The position numbers and the translations under genes were made by a program. The notes under the pieces were generated by a model. The model searched no databases, was not told the DNA's origin, and worked only from the letters and a program-made list of their open reading frames with translations. Shown here piece by piece: positions 51,693-59,861 of a DNA stretch of 64,000 nucleotides (within the stretch, counting starts at the first letter, position 1; the number at the start of each line of letters is the position of its first letter). Origin of the DNA: Sva-07 sp031426215 (GTDB lineage: Bacteria > Actinomycetota > Acidimicrobiia > Acidimicrobiales > Ilumatobacteraceae). The stretch is from contig JANPKU010000215.1 in the NCBI GenBank assembly GCA_031426215.1, forward strand, positions 1 through 64,000. The letters are read 5' to 3'.

Positions 51693-53024
51693 GTGAACGA
51701 ACAAGAGCGGCACGGTTCTGATGCCACGAGCCCTCGGCTGACCGGTGTCGACGACGTCGATGTCGATCGCACGCACGAGATGGATCGTGATGTCCTGCCG
51801 ACCGGTGAGCTGCCGGCGCTGATCCGCGACGAGACCCGGCCGGTCCGGCGGCTCAGACCGATCCGTTTCACGATCAAGGTGCTGCTGCTGATCGTGATCG
51901 TGGTGTTCCTGCTCCCCGGTGTGCTCAACGGGTTCCGACGGGCGATCGACACCATTCGCGATGTCAATCCCATCTTGCTGCTGGTCGGCTTCGCCCTGCA
52001 GCTGCTGTCGCTGCTGTGCTATTCGTTGCTGACCCGAGCGACGCTCGGCACCGCCGGTCGACATCTGTCGTTGCCGAGGATTTTCCGGATCCAGTTGAGC
52101 ACCAAGGCGCTGTCGAACATCGTGCCCGGAGGCAACGCGGCCAGCTCCGCGCTCGGGTACCGGCTGCTCACGCTGTCGGGCATCAGTGGGCCAGACGCCG
52201 GTTTTGCGCTCGCGACTGCTGGTATCGGTTCCGCAGTCGTGCTGAACATCATTTTCTGGACAGGGTTGACGATGTCGATCCCGTTCCGCGGGGTGAACGA
52301 GGGATACGCCCTCGCCGCGCTCGCCGGCATCATGATCATGGGGCTGGCGGCAGGCTTGGTGGTCGGGGTGATGGATGGTTCGGGTCGGGCCGAGCGCATC
52401 GTGCGGTGGTTTGCTCGCAAGGTGCGCCTGGACGAGGATCGATTCGCAGCGGTGCTCCACCAACTTGCCGGACGCCTCGAGGAACTGGCGAGCGACCGGC
52501 AACTGCTGTGGCGAGTGGTCTTCTGGGCGACGGCGAACTGGCTGCTCGACGCTGCGTCGCTGTGGGTGTTCCTGCGGGCCTACGGCGTGTCGCTCCCGAT
52601 CGACGCACTGCTGGTTGCGTTCGGTCTGGCCAACGTCCTCGCAGCGATCCCGATTCTGCCCGGTGGCCTCGGCGTTGTCGAAGCCACCTACGCGACCGCG
52701 CTGGTCGGTTTCGGGGTGCCTCGCCGCATCACCGTCCCGGCGATCTTCACCTACCGCTCGGCGCAGTACCTCATGCCGATCGCTATCGGTGCACTGGCCT
52801 ATGCGTCGCTCCGGGTGGGTCCGTGGAAGATCGAGAAACGCGACCGCCTGGTGCGGCTGCGCGACCTGGCACGCAGCGAGTCGGAGCGGGGCGAGACCAA
52901 GATCGACTTCGCTCTTCGGTTCGGCGGCAAACGGCCCGTTCACGATCCCGAGTTCGACCCCACCAGCTCGGCGCCTCGTCGCTCCGACGTCGACGTGGAC
53001 ATCGACGCGGAACGCGACCGCTGA
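51693..53024 (+). CDS. flippase-like membrane protein (UPF0104 / LPG-synthase transmembrane type)
   Basis: This 443-residue protein has a charged N-terminal tail (~1-50), then about eight helices starting VLLLIVIVVFLLPGVLNGF. The family signature PILPGGLGVVEATYATALVG is split here as PILPGG and GLGVVEATYATAL. It also has TKALSNIVPGGNAASSALGY. This matches the transmembrane half of lysyl-phosphatidylglycerol synthases and related glycolipid flippases, without the aminoacyl-transferase domain. The ~60-residue C-terminal tail is hydrophilic. The GTG start is uncertain within the N-terminal tail. Confidence 0.82.
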   Translation: MNEQERHGSDATSPRLTGVDDVDVDRTHEMDRDVLPTGELPALIRDETRPVRRLRPIRFTIKVLLLIVIVVFLLPGVLNGFRRAIDTIRDVNPILLLVGFALQLLSLLCYSLLTRATLGTAGRHLSLPRIFRIQLSTKALSNIVPGGNAASSALGYRLLTLSGISGPDAGFALATAGIGSAVVLNIIFWTGLTMSIPFRGVNEGYALAALAGIMIMGLAAGLVVGVMDGSGRAERIVRWFARKVRLDEDRFAAVLHQLAGRLEELASDRQLLWRVVFWATANWLLDAASLWVFLRAYGVSLPIDALLVAFGLANVLAAIPILPGGLGVVEATYATALVGFGVPRRITVPAIFTYRSAQYLMPIAIGALAYASLRVGPWKIEKRDRLVRLRDLARSESERGETKIDFALRFGGKRPVHDPEFDPTSSAPRRSDVDVDIDAERDR

Positions 53025-53065
53025 CGGCTTCGCACCGCTGAGCACGCGGCGGTACGGTCAGCATC

Positions 53066-53581
53066 ATGACAGTGCACGAACGTCCCTTCGGCCGCTACCT
53101 CGAAGACTTCACGCCCGGTGACGTCCTGCGCCACTGGCCCGGCAAGACCATCACCGAGTACGACGACCACCTGTTCTGCATGATCACGATGAACCATCAT
53201 CCGTTGCACACCAACGACTGGTTCGCCGCCGAGTCGGTGCAGGGTCGCAACGTCGTGGTCGGCAATCTCGTGTACAGCTTGTGCCTCGGCATGAGCGTGC
53301 CCGACGTGAGCGGTGCGGCGATCGCCAACCTCGAAGTCGAGACGCTGCAGCACAAGTTCCCGACGTTCCACGGCGACACGATCCACGCCGAGACGCGTGT
53401 GATCGAGGTGAAGGAGTCGTCGTCGAAGCCCGATCGTGGCATCGTCAAGGTGGAGACCAAAGGGTTCAACCAGGACGGCAAGGAAGTCTGCTACTTCATC
53501 CGCAAGGTGCTGATCTGGAAGCGCGAGTTCGCTCCGGACCGCAAACGCCCGTATGACGGCACCGACGTGTGGGCCGACTGA
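53066..53581 (+). CDS. MaoC-family acyl-CoA hydratase
   Basis: This 171-residue single hot-dog domain has the MaoC pattern FGRYLEDFTPGDVLRHWPGK, TITEYDDHLFCMITMNHHPLH (first part TITEYDDHLF) and the catalytic-loop-like NHHPLHTND. Later strands include VVVGNLVYSLCLGMSVPD. The family hydrates 2-enoyl-CoAs. With two CitE-like lyase genes close downstream, a mesaconyl-CoA (or similar branched dicarboxyl-CoA) hydratase role is plausible. The mutY start may overlap its 3' end. Confidence 0.82.
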   Translation: MTVHERPFGRYLEDFTPGDVLRHWPGKTITEYDDHLFCMITMNHHPLHTNDWFAAESVQGRNVVVGNLVYSLCLGMSVPDVSGAAIANLEVETLQHKFPTFHGDTIHAETRVIEVKESSSKPDRGIVKVETKGFNQDGKEVCYFIRKVLIWKREFAPDRKRPYDGTDVWAD

Positions 53582-53591
53582 GACGAACCGT

Positions 53592-54413
53592 GTGATCGAT
53601 CCGGGTGCCGTCCTCGCCTGGGGCGTGCCGCAGCTACGCGACCTCCCGTGGCGTGCAGAACGCGATCCGTGGACGATCCTCGTCGCCGAGGTGATGCTGC
53701 AGCAGACCCAGTCCGATCGGGTGGTGCCCAAGTGGCAGGAGTTCCTCGGGTCGTTCCCGACGCCGGCTCGTTGTGCTGCGGCCTCGCTCGCCGACGTGCT
53801 GCGGCTCTGGCAGGGTCTCGGCTATCCACGACGGGCCCGTCATCTGCACCTGACCGCCGCGCTGGTGGTCGAACGTCACGATGGTGCGCTCCCGGACGAT
53901 CTCGATGCGTTGCTGGCATTGCCGGGGATCGGGCCCTACACCGCTCGTGCGGTGCTGGCGTTCGCATTCGAACGCGATGTCGCAGTGGTCGACACCAACA
54001 TCGCCCGTGTGCTCGCCCGGACGTTCGGAGACCGGCTGACACCGAAGCTGGCCCAGTCGATCGCCGACGCTGCGGTTCCTGCCGGCGGCGGTTGGATCTG
54101 GAACCAGGTGCTGATGGATCTGGGTGCCACGGTGTGCCGTCCGAGGCCGCGTTGTGATGCGTGTCCGCTCGCCGGGACGTGTTCGTGGCAGCTCGCCGGC
54201 CGGCCCGATCCCGATCCAGCGATCGGTTCGGCCGGTGTCAGCACCCGTCAGGCCCCCTTCGATGGCAGCGACCGCCAAGCTCGCGGTCGAGTCCTCGCCG
54301 GGCTGCACTCCGGGCCACGCCCGGCCGCCGAGTTCGACCAGCGGATCCTCGCCACGTTGGTCGACGACCGCCTGGTCGAGATCCACGAGGGGTCGGCGCG
54401 CCTCCCGACCTGA
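53592..54413 (+). CDS. mutY: A/G-specific adenine glycosylase MutY, short form
   Basis: It removes adenine mispaired with 8-oxoguanine. The 273-residue protein has catalytic Glu33 in VAEVMLQQTQ, helix-hairpin-helix LPGIGPYTA, catalytic Asp134 in VVDTNIARVLAR, and four Cys at 182, 188, 191 and 197. The Cys spacing is C-X5-C-X2-C-X5-C, one residue shorter in the first gap than the usual X6. The NUDIX-like C-terminal domain of E. coli MutY is missing; a short winged-type tail (GRVLAGLHSGPRPAAEF) replaces it. GTG 53592 is used; an ATG at 53553 lies inside the MaoC gene. Confidence 0.88.
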   Translation: MIDPGAVLAWGVPQLRDLPWRAERDPWTILVAEVMLQQTQSDRVVPKWQEFLGSFPTPARCAAASLADVLRLWQGLGYPRRARHLHLTAALVVERHDGALPDDLDALLALPGIGPYTARAVLAFAFERDVAVVDTNIARVLARTFGDRLTPKLAQSIADAAVPAGGGWIWNQVLMDLGATVCRPRPRCDACPLAGTCSWQLAGRPDPDPAIGSAGVSTRQAPFDGSDRQARGRVLAGLHSGPRPAAEFDQRILATLVDDRLVEIHEGSARLPT

Positions 54414-54482
54414 CGCCGGATTCGTACTGCGGATCTGCTCGGCGGTTGGCTGCTCACCGGGGTCAACGCGTACGGTTGCGCC

Positions 54483-55547
54483 GTGCGTCCAGCAAGAGAC
54501 TTCTTCCGTCCGCTCGCCGTCGGTGCCCCCGAGCCCGTGCGCGAGATCCCCTTTCCGCCGAGCCGGATGATCCACTTCTTTCCGGCTGCCAACGAGAAGA
54601 TGCGATCGAAGGTGCCGGAGATCGCACCGACCGTCGACATCCTGCTCGCCAACCTCGAGGATGGTGTGCCCGCCGATCAGAAGGAACAGGCGCGCGCCGG
54701 GTTCGTCGAGGTCGCGACCACCGTCGACTTCGGAGACACGCAGTTCTGGACCCGCGTGAACAGCCTCGATTCGCCGTGGGGGCTCGACGACCTGACCGCA
54801 GCGGTACTCGAAGCCGGTGAGGCGCTCGATGTGATCATGATCCCGAAGGTCGAGGGACCCGAGGACATCCACTACGTCGATCGACTGCTCGCGCAGCTCG
54901 AAGCGAAGGCCGGCCTCACGAAGCCGTTGCTGGTGCACGCGATCCTCGAGACGGCGCGTGGTGTCGCCAACGTCGAGGAGATCTGTGCGGCGTCACCGCG
55001 AATGCAGGGTCTCTCGCTCGGTCCCGCCGACCTGGCCGCCAACCGCCGGATGAAGACCACGCGTGTCGGCGGCGGTCACCCCGGCTATCTGGTGCGCGCC
55101 GACCCGGACGTGGATGCCGACGGCAACACCGACATCGAAGCTCCTCGCACCACCCATCAGCAGGATCTGTGGCACTACACGATCGCCCGCATGGTCGATG
55201 CGTGCGTCACCAACGGGATCCTGCCGTTCTACGGCCCGTTCGGCGACATCAAGGACACCGTTGCGTGCGAGGACCAGTTCCGTAACGCCTACCTGCTCGG
55301 TTGCGTCGGCGCCTGGAGCTTGCACCCGGTGCAGATCGCCATCGCCAAGAAGGTGTTCAGTCCCGACCCGGCCGATGTCGCACACGCCCAGCGTGTGATC
55401 GACGCCATGGGTGACGGGACTGGAGCGCTCATGCTCGACGGCAAGATGGAAGACGACGCATCGGTGAAGCAGTGTCGCGTTGTCGTCGAACTCGCCCACG
55501 CCCTGTCCGAACGCGACCCCGAACTCGCCGCCCAGTACGGATTCTGA
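54483..55547 (+). CDS. HpcH/HpaI (CitE-like) lyase, malyl-CoA-lyase type
   Basis: This 354-residue TIM barrel has IHFFPAANEKMRSKVPEIA, metal/CoA-site LANLEDGVPADQKEQAR, VHAILETARGVANVEEI (metal Glu), GLSLGPADLAANRRM and the C-terminal WSLHPVQIAIAKKVF. The extended length and VRADPDVDADGN-type insert resemble (S)-malyl-CoA / beta-methylmalyl-CoA lyases (Mcl) rather than the shorter CitE. The likely reaction is reversible C-C cleavage of a 3-hydroxyacyl-CoA to glyoxylate or pyruvate plus acyl-CoA. GTG is the start. A second homologue follows after a hairpin. Confidence 0.85.
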   Translation: MRPARDFFRPLAVGAPEPVREIPFPPSRMIHFFPAANEKMRSKVPEIAPTVDILLANLEDGVPADQKEQARAGFVEVATTVDFGDTQFWTRVNSLDSPWGLDDLTAAVLEAGEALDVIMIPKVEGPEDIHYVDRLLAQLEAKAGLTKPLLVHAILETARGVANVEEICAASPRMQGLSLGPADLAANRRMKTTRVGGGHPGYLVRADPDVDADGNTDIEAPRTTHQQDLWHYTIARMVDACVTNGILPFYGPFGDIKDTVACEDQFRNAYLLGCVGAWSLHPVQIAIAKKVFSPDPADVAHAQRVIDAMGDGTGALMLDGKMEDDASVKQCRVVVELAHALSERDPELAAQYGF

Positions 55548-55562
55548 GACCCAGTACCGCTC

Positions 55563-55603
55563 CGGTGAGTTTCAGCGCACCCTGTCCGCGCCGAGACTCA
55601 CCG
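55563..55603. terminator. intercistronic hairpin between two CitE-like lyase genes
   Basis: Arms CGGTGAGTTTC (55563-55573) and GAGACTCACCG (55593-55603) pair with one G-U, and inner GCGC tetramers can pair too. No T-run follows. It may attenuate read-through or set different mRNA stabilities for the two lyase genes. Confidence 0.5.
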
Positions 55604-55629
55604 CAACCAGCCCACCAGGAGAGACCACC

Positions 55630-56496
55630 ATGACCGATGATCTGCGCCCGCGCCGTTCCGTGTTGTACATGCCGGCGGCCAACGACCGTGCCATCGAGAA
55701 GGCCCAAACGATCCCGGCCGATGCGATCATCTTCGACCTCGAAGACGCAGTCGCCCCCGACGCAAAGCCGGACGCTCGTGGCAAGGCGGTCGCAGCGGTG
55801 CAGTCCGGGCTGTACGGCAATCGCGAACTCACGATTCGCTGTAACGGACTCGACACCGAGTGGGGGAGCGATGACATCACCGCTGCCGCAGGAGCGCGCC
55901 CGTCGGCGGTCGTGATCCCGAAGGTCGACTCGGTCGAGTACGTCGAGCGGGTGGCCGCATTGCTCGACGCCGCGGGTGCGACCGAGGTGATGATCTGGCC
56001 GATGATCGAGACGCCGACGGCGATGTTCAACGTGCGCGAGATTGCTGCGCACACCCGTGTCGCTGTGCTCGTGATGGGGACCAACGACCTGGCGAAGGAG
56101 TTGCGTTCGCCGTTGGTGCCGGGTCGCCACCCGCTCGTGCCCCATCTGGCCACGGCGCTCCTCGCGGCCCGCGAGGCGGGCAAGGTGATCCTCGACGGGG
56201 TCTACAACGACGTGAAGGACCCCGACGGCTTCGAGGCCGAGTCCCGCCAGGGGATGGAGATGGGTTTCGACGGCAAGACGTTGATCCATCCCAGCCAGGT
56301 CGAGCCGGCCAACGACATGTGGGCGCCATCAGCCGGCGACATCGAGTACGCCGAGCGCGTGATCGCGGCGTTCGACGAAGCGGTTGGCGATGGTCGGGGC
56401 GTGGTCACCGTCGACGGTCGGATGATCGAGAACCTCCACGTCGACAACGCCCGCCGAGTGCTCGCGACCGCCGAAGCCATCGCAGCGCTCTCTTAG
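55630..56496 (+). CDS. HpcH/HpaI (CitE-like) lyase, short form
   Basis: This 288-residue CitE-like barrel starts RRSVLYMPAANDRAIEKAQ, the classic family opening. It has IIFDLEDAVAPDAKPDAR (metal Asp/CoA site), IWPMIETPTAMFNVREIAAH (metal Glu), LVMGTNDLAKEL and MGFDGKTLIHPSQVEPAN. The last motif is typical of citramalyl-CoA / malyl-CoA lyases and stand-alone CitE. The substrate is uncertain. AGGAGAG before ATG 55630 fixes the start. It is downstream of the longer lyase homologue, separated by a hairpin. Confidence 0.88.
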   Translation: MTDDLRPRRSVLYMPAANDRAIEKAQTIPADAIIFDLEDAVAPDAKPDARGKAVAAVQSGLYGNRELTIRCNGLDTEWGSDDITAAAGARPSAVVIPKVDSVEYVERVAALLDAAGATEVMIWPMIETPTAMFNVREIAAHTRVAVLVMGTNDLAKELRSPLVPGRHPLVPHLATALLAAREAGKVILDGVYNDVKDPDGFEAESRQGMEMGFDGKTLIHPSQVEPANDMWAPSAGDIEYAERVIAAFDEAVGDGRGVVTVDGRMIENLHVDNARRVLATAEAIAALS

Positions 56497-56499
56497 GTT

Positions 56500-56548
56500 G
56501 TCGGGCCTCACCGAGCTCCGGTGGTTGGGATCGCGGGGTCGGCCCGAC
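56500..56548. terminator. bidirectional hairpin between convergent lyase and galT genes
   Basis: Outer arms GTCGGGCC (56500-56507) and GGCCCGAC (56541-56548) are perfect. An inner stem CACCG-AGCTC-CGGTG (56509-56523) is nested within. It separates the ends of the plus-strand lyase and minus-strand galT genes. No T-run is present. Confidence 0.5.
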
Positions 56549-56595
56549 TGCGGCTCGTCGCTGGCGCTTCCCTCGCCGCTCGCGCGTCCCGCTGG

Positions 56596-57456
56596 TCAGA
56601 GGGCTCGGAGTTGTGTGGCGAGGTCCTCGGGGACGACGGGGTTGAAGTACTCACCCGTGGCGACCTCGGCGGCGGCGATGAAGCGCTGCACTCCTGCGGA
56701 GCGCCACGGCGAGACGATCTCGATGTTGAACCACGCGTCGTCCCAGCCGGACGGCACGGTCGGCCGCTGGTTCAGCCACATCATGTACGGCAGAGGCTGA
56801 CCGAACAGCCGGTCGAGCCGACCGAACACGTCGACCAACACGTCGGCGAGTGCCTGACGTTCCTGTTCGCTCAGCGACATCAGGTCGGCGCGCCGTTGCA
56901 TCGGTGCAACCGACAGTGCGATCGGGAACGGGCTGGCGAACGGCACGCTGACCTGCCAGCCGCCACACTCGGCCACCAGCCGGTCGCCCGGCGCCGGATC
57001 GGGTGACCACGAAGCGTCGAGGCGGGCCTGCGAACGCGTCGGCACATGATCGAACGCGTAGATCTGCCCGTGCGGATGCTCGATCGTCGCACCCACCTCG
57101 GCGCCGCGGTTCTCGAACACGAGCACGAACTCGACGTCGTCGCGAGCACCGAGCTCCTCGGTTCGCTGCGTCCACAGGTCCACGACCCGACGTGCGCCGG
57201 ACGATCCCAGCGATGCAAACGATGCGTCGTGATCCGGTGTGTACAGCACGACTTCACAACGGTCGCCCTCCATCGCTGGCCACCGGTTGGTGAACCACCG
57301 AACCTCGTACGGATCAGGTGCTTCGATCCCACCCGGACAGAACGGGCAGCCGGTCGTGGGTAGATTCGGCCGGCGTTGTCGTGTGCCGACGACATGGACG
57401 CGGGTGCCGAGATACGGGTCCTCGCGCAGATTGGATGACGGCAGTTTCGTAGGCAT
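56596..57456 (-). CDS. galT: galactose-1-phosphate uridylyltransferase
   Basis: It exchanges galactose-1-phosphate with UDP-glucose in the Leloir pathway. The 286-residue HIT-superfamily protein has the Zn-type CPFCPGG near residue 37, FTNRWPAM, and the catalytic HPHGQIYAF with His127-Pro-His129. A second half-domain (VSVPFASPFPIALSVAPMQR) and C-terminal WFNIEIVSP follow. It is about 60 residues shorter than E. coli GalT, mainly at the N-terminus. It lies 17 nt after the ABC ATPase gene on the same strand, tying the transporter to galactose or galactosides. Confidence 0.85.
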   Translation of the reverse strand: MPTKLPSSNLREDPYLGTRVHVVGTRQRRPNLPTTGCPFCPGGIEAPDPYEVRWFTNRWPAMEGDRCEVVLYTPDHDASFASLGSSGARRVVDLWTQRTEELGARDDVEFVLVFENRGAEVGATIEHPHGQIYAFDHVPTRSQARLDASWSPDPAPGDRLVAECGGWQVSVPFASPFPIALSVAPMQRRADLMSLSEQERQALADVLVDVFGRLDRLFGQPLPYMMWLNQRPTVPSGWDDAWFNIEIVSPWRSAGVQRFIAAAEVATGEYFNPVVPEDLATQLRAL

Positions 57457-57473
57457 GGCGGTCGGGGCAGATC

Positions 57474-58652
57474 TCAGCGAAGCGGTGCGCCGGTCTGAGG
57501 GTCGAAGAAGTGCAACAGGTGGGTCTTGACAGCCAGCCTGACGCGCTGACCCATGGCCACCGTGTGGACGCCGTCGACTCGGGCGATCAGCAGGGTCTTG
57601 TCGACAGGGAGCGCTTCGGGGTCGACGCCGGGATCGACGAGTGACGGATCGATCGACGCCGGCGGCACATCCAGTTCGGCGTGGATGTGGACCTCGGCGC
57701 CCATCGCCTCCGCAAGGTTCACCTCGACCTCCATCACCGAGTCGGGACCGACGTCAGCGTCGCCCTCCATTGCGAAGTGCTCTGGCCGGATCCCCACGAT
57801 CACCTCGGTACCCGATCGGTCGAGCAGGCCCGGATAGCGCTCGACGGCACCGGGGGCGAGCACGAGGCGGTGCTCGGCGAACGACACACCAACGACACCG
57901 TCGTCGACGGTCACCCGGCCCCGCATCAGGTTCATCGATGGACTTCCGATGAACGCCGCCACGAACAGGTTGGCGGGCCGCAGGTACAGCTCCTGCGGAG
58001 GTGCAACCTGCTGGAGCACGCCGTTGCGGAGCACGGCCACACGGTGACCCATGGTCATCGCCTCGACCTGGTCGTGGGTGACGTACACCATCGTGGTCCC
58101 GAGTCGCGCCTGCAATTGGATGATGTCCGAGCGCATCTGCACCCGGAGTTTCGCATCCAGGTTCGACAGCGGCTCGTCCATCAGGAACACCTTGGGTGAC
58201 CGCACGATCGCCCGCCCCATTGCCACCCGCTGGCGCTGACCGCCCGAGAGCGCCTTCGGCAATCGATCGAGGTACTCGGTGAGCCCCAGCATCTCGGCGG
58301 CGTCGTCGACGCGTTTCTTCGCTTCGGCTTTGGGCATCTTGGCTACTTCGAGCGCGAACCCGATGTTCTCTCGCACCGTCATGTGCGGGTACAGCGCATA
58401 GTTCTGGAACACCATGGCGATGTCGCGATCACCGGGCGGAAGGTCGTTGACGACCTTGTCGTCGATGCGGAGCTCGCCGTCGGTGATCTCCTCGAGACCG
58501 GCCAGCATCCGCAACGCGGTCGACTTGCCGCAGCCGGACGGACCGACGAACACCATGAACTCACCGTCGGCGATGTCGAGGTCGAGCGAGTCGACCGCTT
58601 TGGGTCCGTCCTTGTAGCGCTTGGTGACCGATGAGAAGGTGACTGCTGACAT
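57474..58652 (-). CDS. sugar ABC transporter ATP-binding protein (MsmK/UgpC type)
   Basis: This 392-residue ATPase has Walker A GPSGCGKST, Q-loop FQNYALYPHMTV, signature LSGGQRQRVAMGRAI, Walker B VFLMDEPLSNLDA and switch VYVTHDQVEAMTM. A C-terminal MOP/OB regulatory domain (~240-390; FIGSPSMNLMRG, VGIRPEHF) is typical of carbohydrate importers of the MalK group. It energises the two permeases encoded just upstream in the transcript, 9 nt away. galT follows. Confidence 0.93.
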   Translation of the reverse strand: MSAVTFSSVTKRYKDGPKAVDSLDLDIADGEFMVFVGPSGCGKSTALRMLAGLEEITDGELRIDDKVVNDLPPGDRDIAMVFQNYALYPHMTVRENIGFALEVAKMPKAEAKKRVDDAAEMLGLTEYLDRLPKALSGGQRQRVAMGRAIVRSPKVFLMDEPLSNLDAKLRVQMRSDIIQLQARLGTTMVYVTHDQVEAMTMGHRVAVLRNGVLQQVAPPQELYLRPANLFVAAFIGSPSMNLMRGRVTVDDGVVGVSFAEHRLVLAPGAVERYPGLLDRSGTEVIVGIRPEHFAMEGDADVGPDSVMEVEVNLAEAMGAEVHIHAELDVPPASIDPSLVDPGVDPEALPVDKTLLIARVDGVHTVAMGQRVRLAVKTHLLHFFDPQTGAPLR

Positions 58653-58661
58653 GGTTCTGCC

Positions 58662-59861
58662 TCACTTGAGTCCGCTGGACGCGGAGTTCTCGACGAAGTA
58701 ACGCTGGGCGAAAAGGAACACGAGGATCGGTGGCGTCATCGCCAGGACGGCGCCGGCGAACACCAGGTTGGTGTCGGTGCTCGAACGACCTCCCAGCGTC
58801 GACAACGTGAGGGTGAGCAGCCCGTTGTCGGGGTTACCCGAGTTGATGATCACGAGCGGCCAGAAGAACGAGTTCCACGCATACAGGAATCCGAAGGTGG
58901 CCAGCGTGGCGATCGCAGGTCGGGCGAGCGGCACCATCACCTTCCACAGGATCGTCGCGCGGCTCGCACCGTCGATCAACGCGGCTTCCTCGATCTCCTT
59001 GGGGATGCCGAGGAAGAACTGGCGCATCAGGAACGTGCCGTATGCGGTGAACATGAACGGCACGATCAGCGCGACGAGGTTGTCGGTCCAGCCCAACTGC
59101 AACATCAGTTGGAACAGCGGGATGATCAGCACCACGAACGGGATCATCACCGAGCCGAGGTACATGAGGAACAACTGGTCGCGGCCCTTGAAGTCGATGC
59201 GGGCGAACGCATAGCCGCCGAGGATCGAGGTGACGATCTGACCGACGACGACCGCCATCGTGACGAGCATCGTGTTGGTCAGCGAACGCCCGAGGTTCTT
59301 CTCGGTCACCACCTCCGAGAAGTTCTCGAACCTCGGCCCGAACACCCGGTCGGGAGTGGCGAGGTTCACCAGGGTGACCACCGACGCTCCGTCGCCGTCC
59401 AACGGCTCGAAGCGTCCGCCGACAGTGAGTCGGGCGCGGTACACCTCGACCTCTTCACCGTCGACTTCGAGGAGATACACCGTCTCCTCGTCACCGTCGA
59501 CGACCGTCGTGCGATCGGTCTCGACACCATCGGTGGGAGGTCGCGCGATGATGACGCCAGGATCGTCGAGCCGTCGGAACTCGGCGATCGGCACGTCGGC
59601 TTCGACCAGTGCGAACCTGCCCTCTTCATCTGGCAGCACGTACACCGTGGCGTTGTCGAGTCCACGTTCCGGGTCGGTCACCGTGGTCTCGGTACGGGGA
59701 ACGAGCGACGGCGGGTACGTGAAGATGTCGGTGTTGCGCTTCAGTGAGGTGGACACCGCCACGACGAACGGGAACAGCACGATGATCGCGACGGTGACCA
59801 GGAGCGCATACGTGGCCACGCGGGTTGCCGTGGCGCGAGGACCCTTGCGCTTGACGCTCAT
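58662..59861 (-). CDS. sugar ABC transporter permease, MalG type, with extracytoplasmic insertion
   Basis: This 399-residue permease has TM1 (ATYALLVTVAIIVLFPFVVAV). An extra, mostly beta, acidic domain of about 110 residues follows (~60-170; TVYVLPDEEGRFALVEADVP, VYLLEVDGEEVEVYRARL). The normal MalG core resumes at FENFSEVV with the EAA loop IPKEIEEAALIDGASRATIL. Typical MalG-type permeases are ~280 residues; the insert lies where only a short periplasmic loop is expected. ATG 59861 overlaps the partner permease stop (ATGA). Confidence 0.88.
   Translation of the reverse strand: MSVKRKGPRATATRVATYALLVTVAIIVLFPFVVAVSTSLKRNTDIFTYPPSLVPRTETTVTDPERGLDNATVYVLPDEEGRFALVEADVPIAEFRRLDDPGVIIARPPTDGVETDRTTVVDGDEETVYLLEVDGEEVEVYRARLTVGGRFEPLDGDGASVVTLVNLATPDRVFGPRFENFSEVVTEKNLGRSLTNTMLVTMAVVVGQIVTSILGGYAFARIDFKGRDQLFLMYLGSVMIPFVVLIIPLFQLMLQLGWTDNLVALIVPFMFTAYGTFLMRQFFLGIPKEIEEAALIDGASRATILWKVMVPLARPAIATLATFGFLYAWNSFFWPLVIINSGNPDNGLLTLTLSTLGGRSSTDTNLVFAGAVLAMTPPILVFLFAQRYFVENSASSGLK

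Noticed and set aside
53553..53591. ATG 53553 as the mutY start
   Set aside because: It would place 13 residues unlike MutY inside the MaoC coding region. GTG 53592 gives a normal N-terminus just after the MaoC stop.
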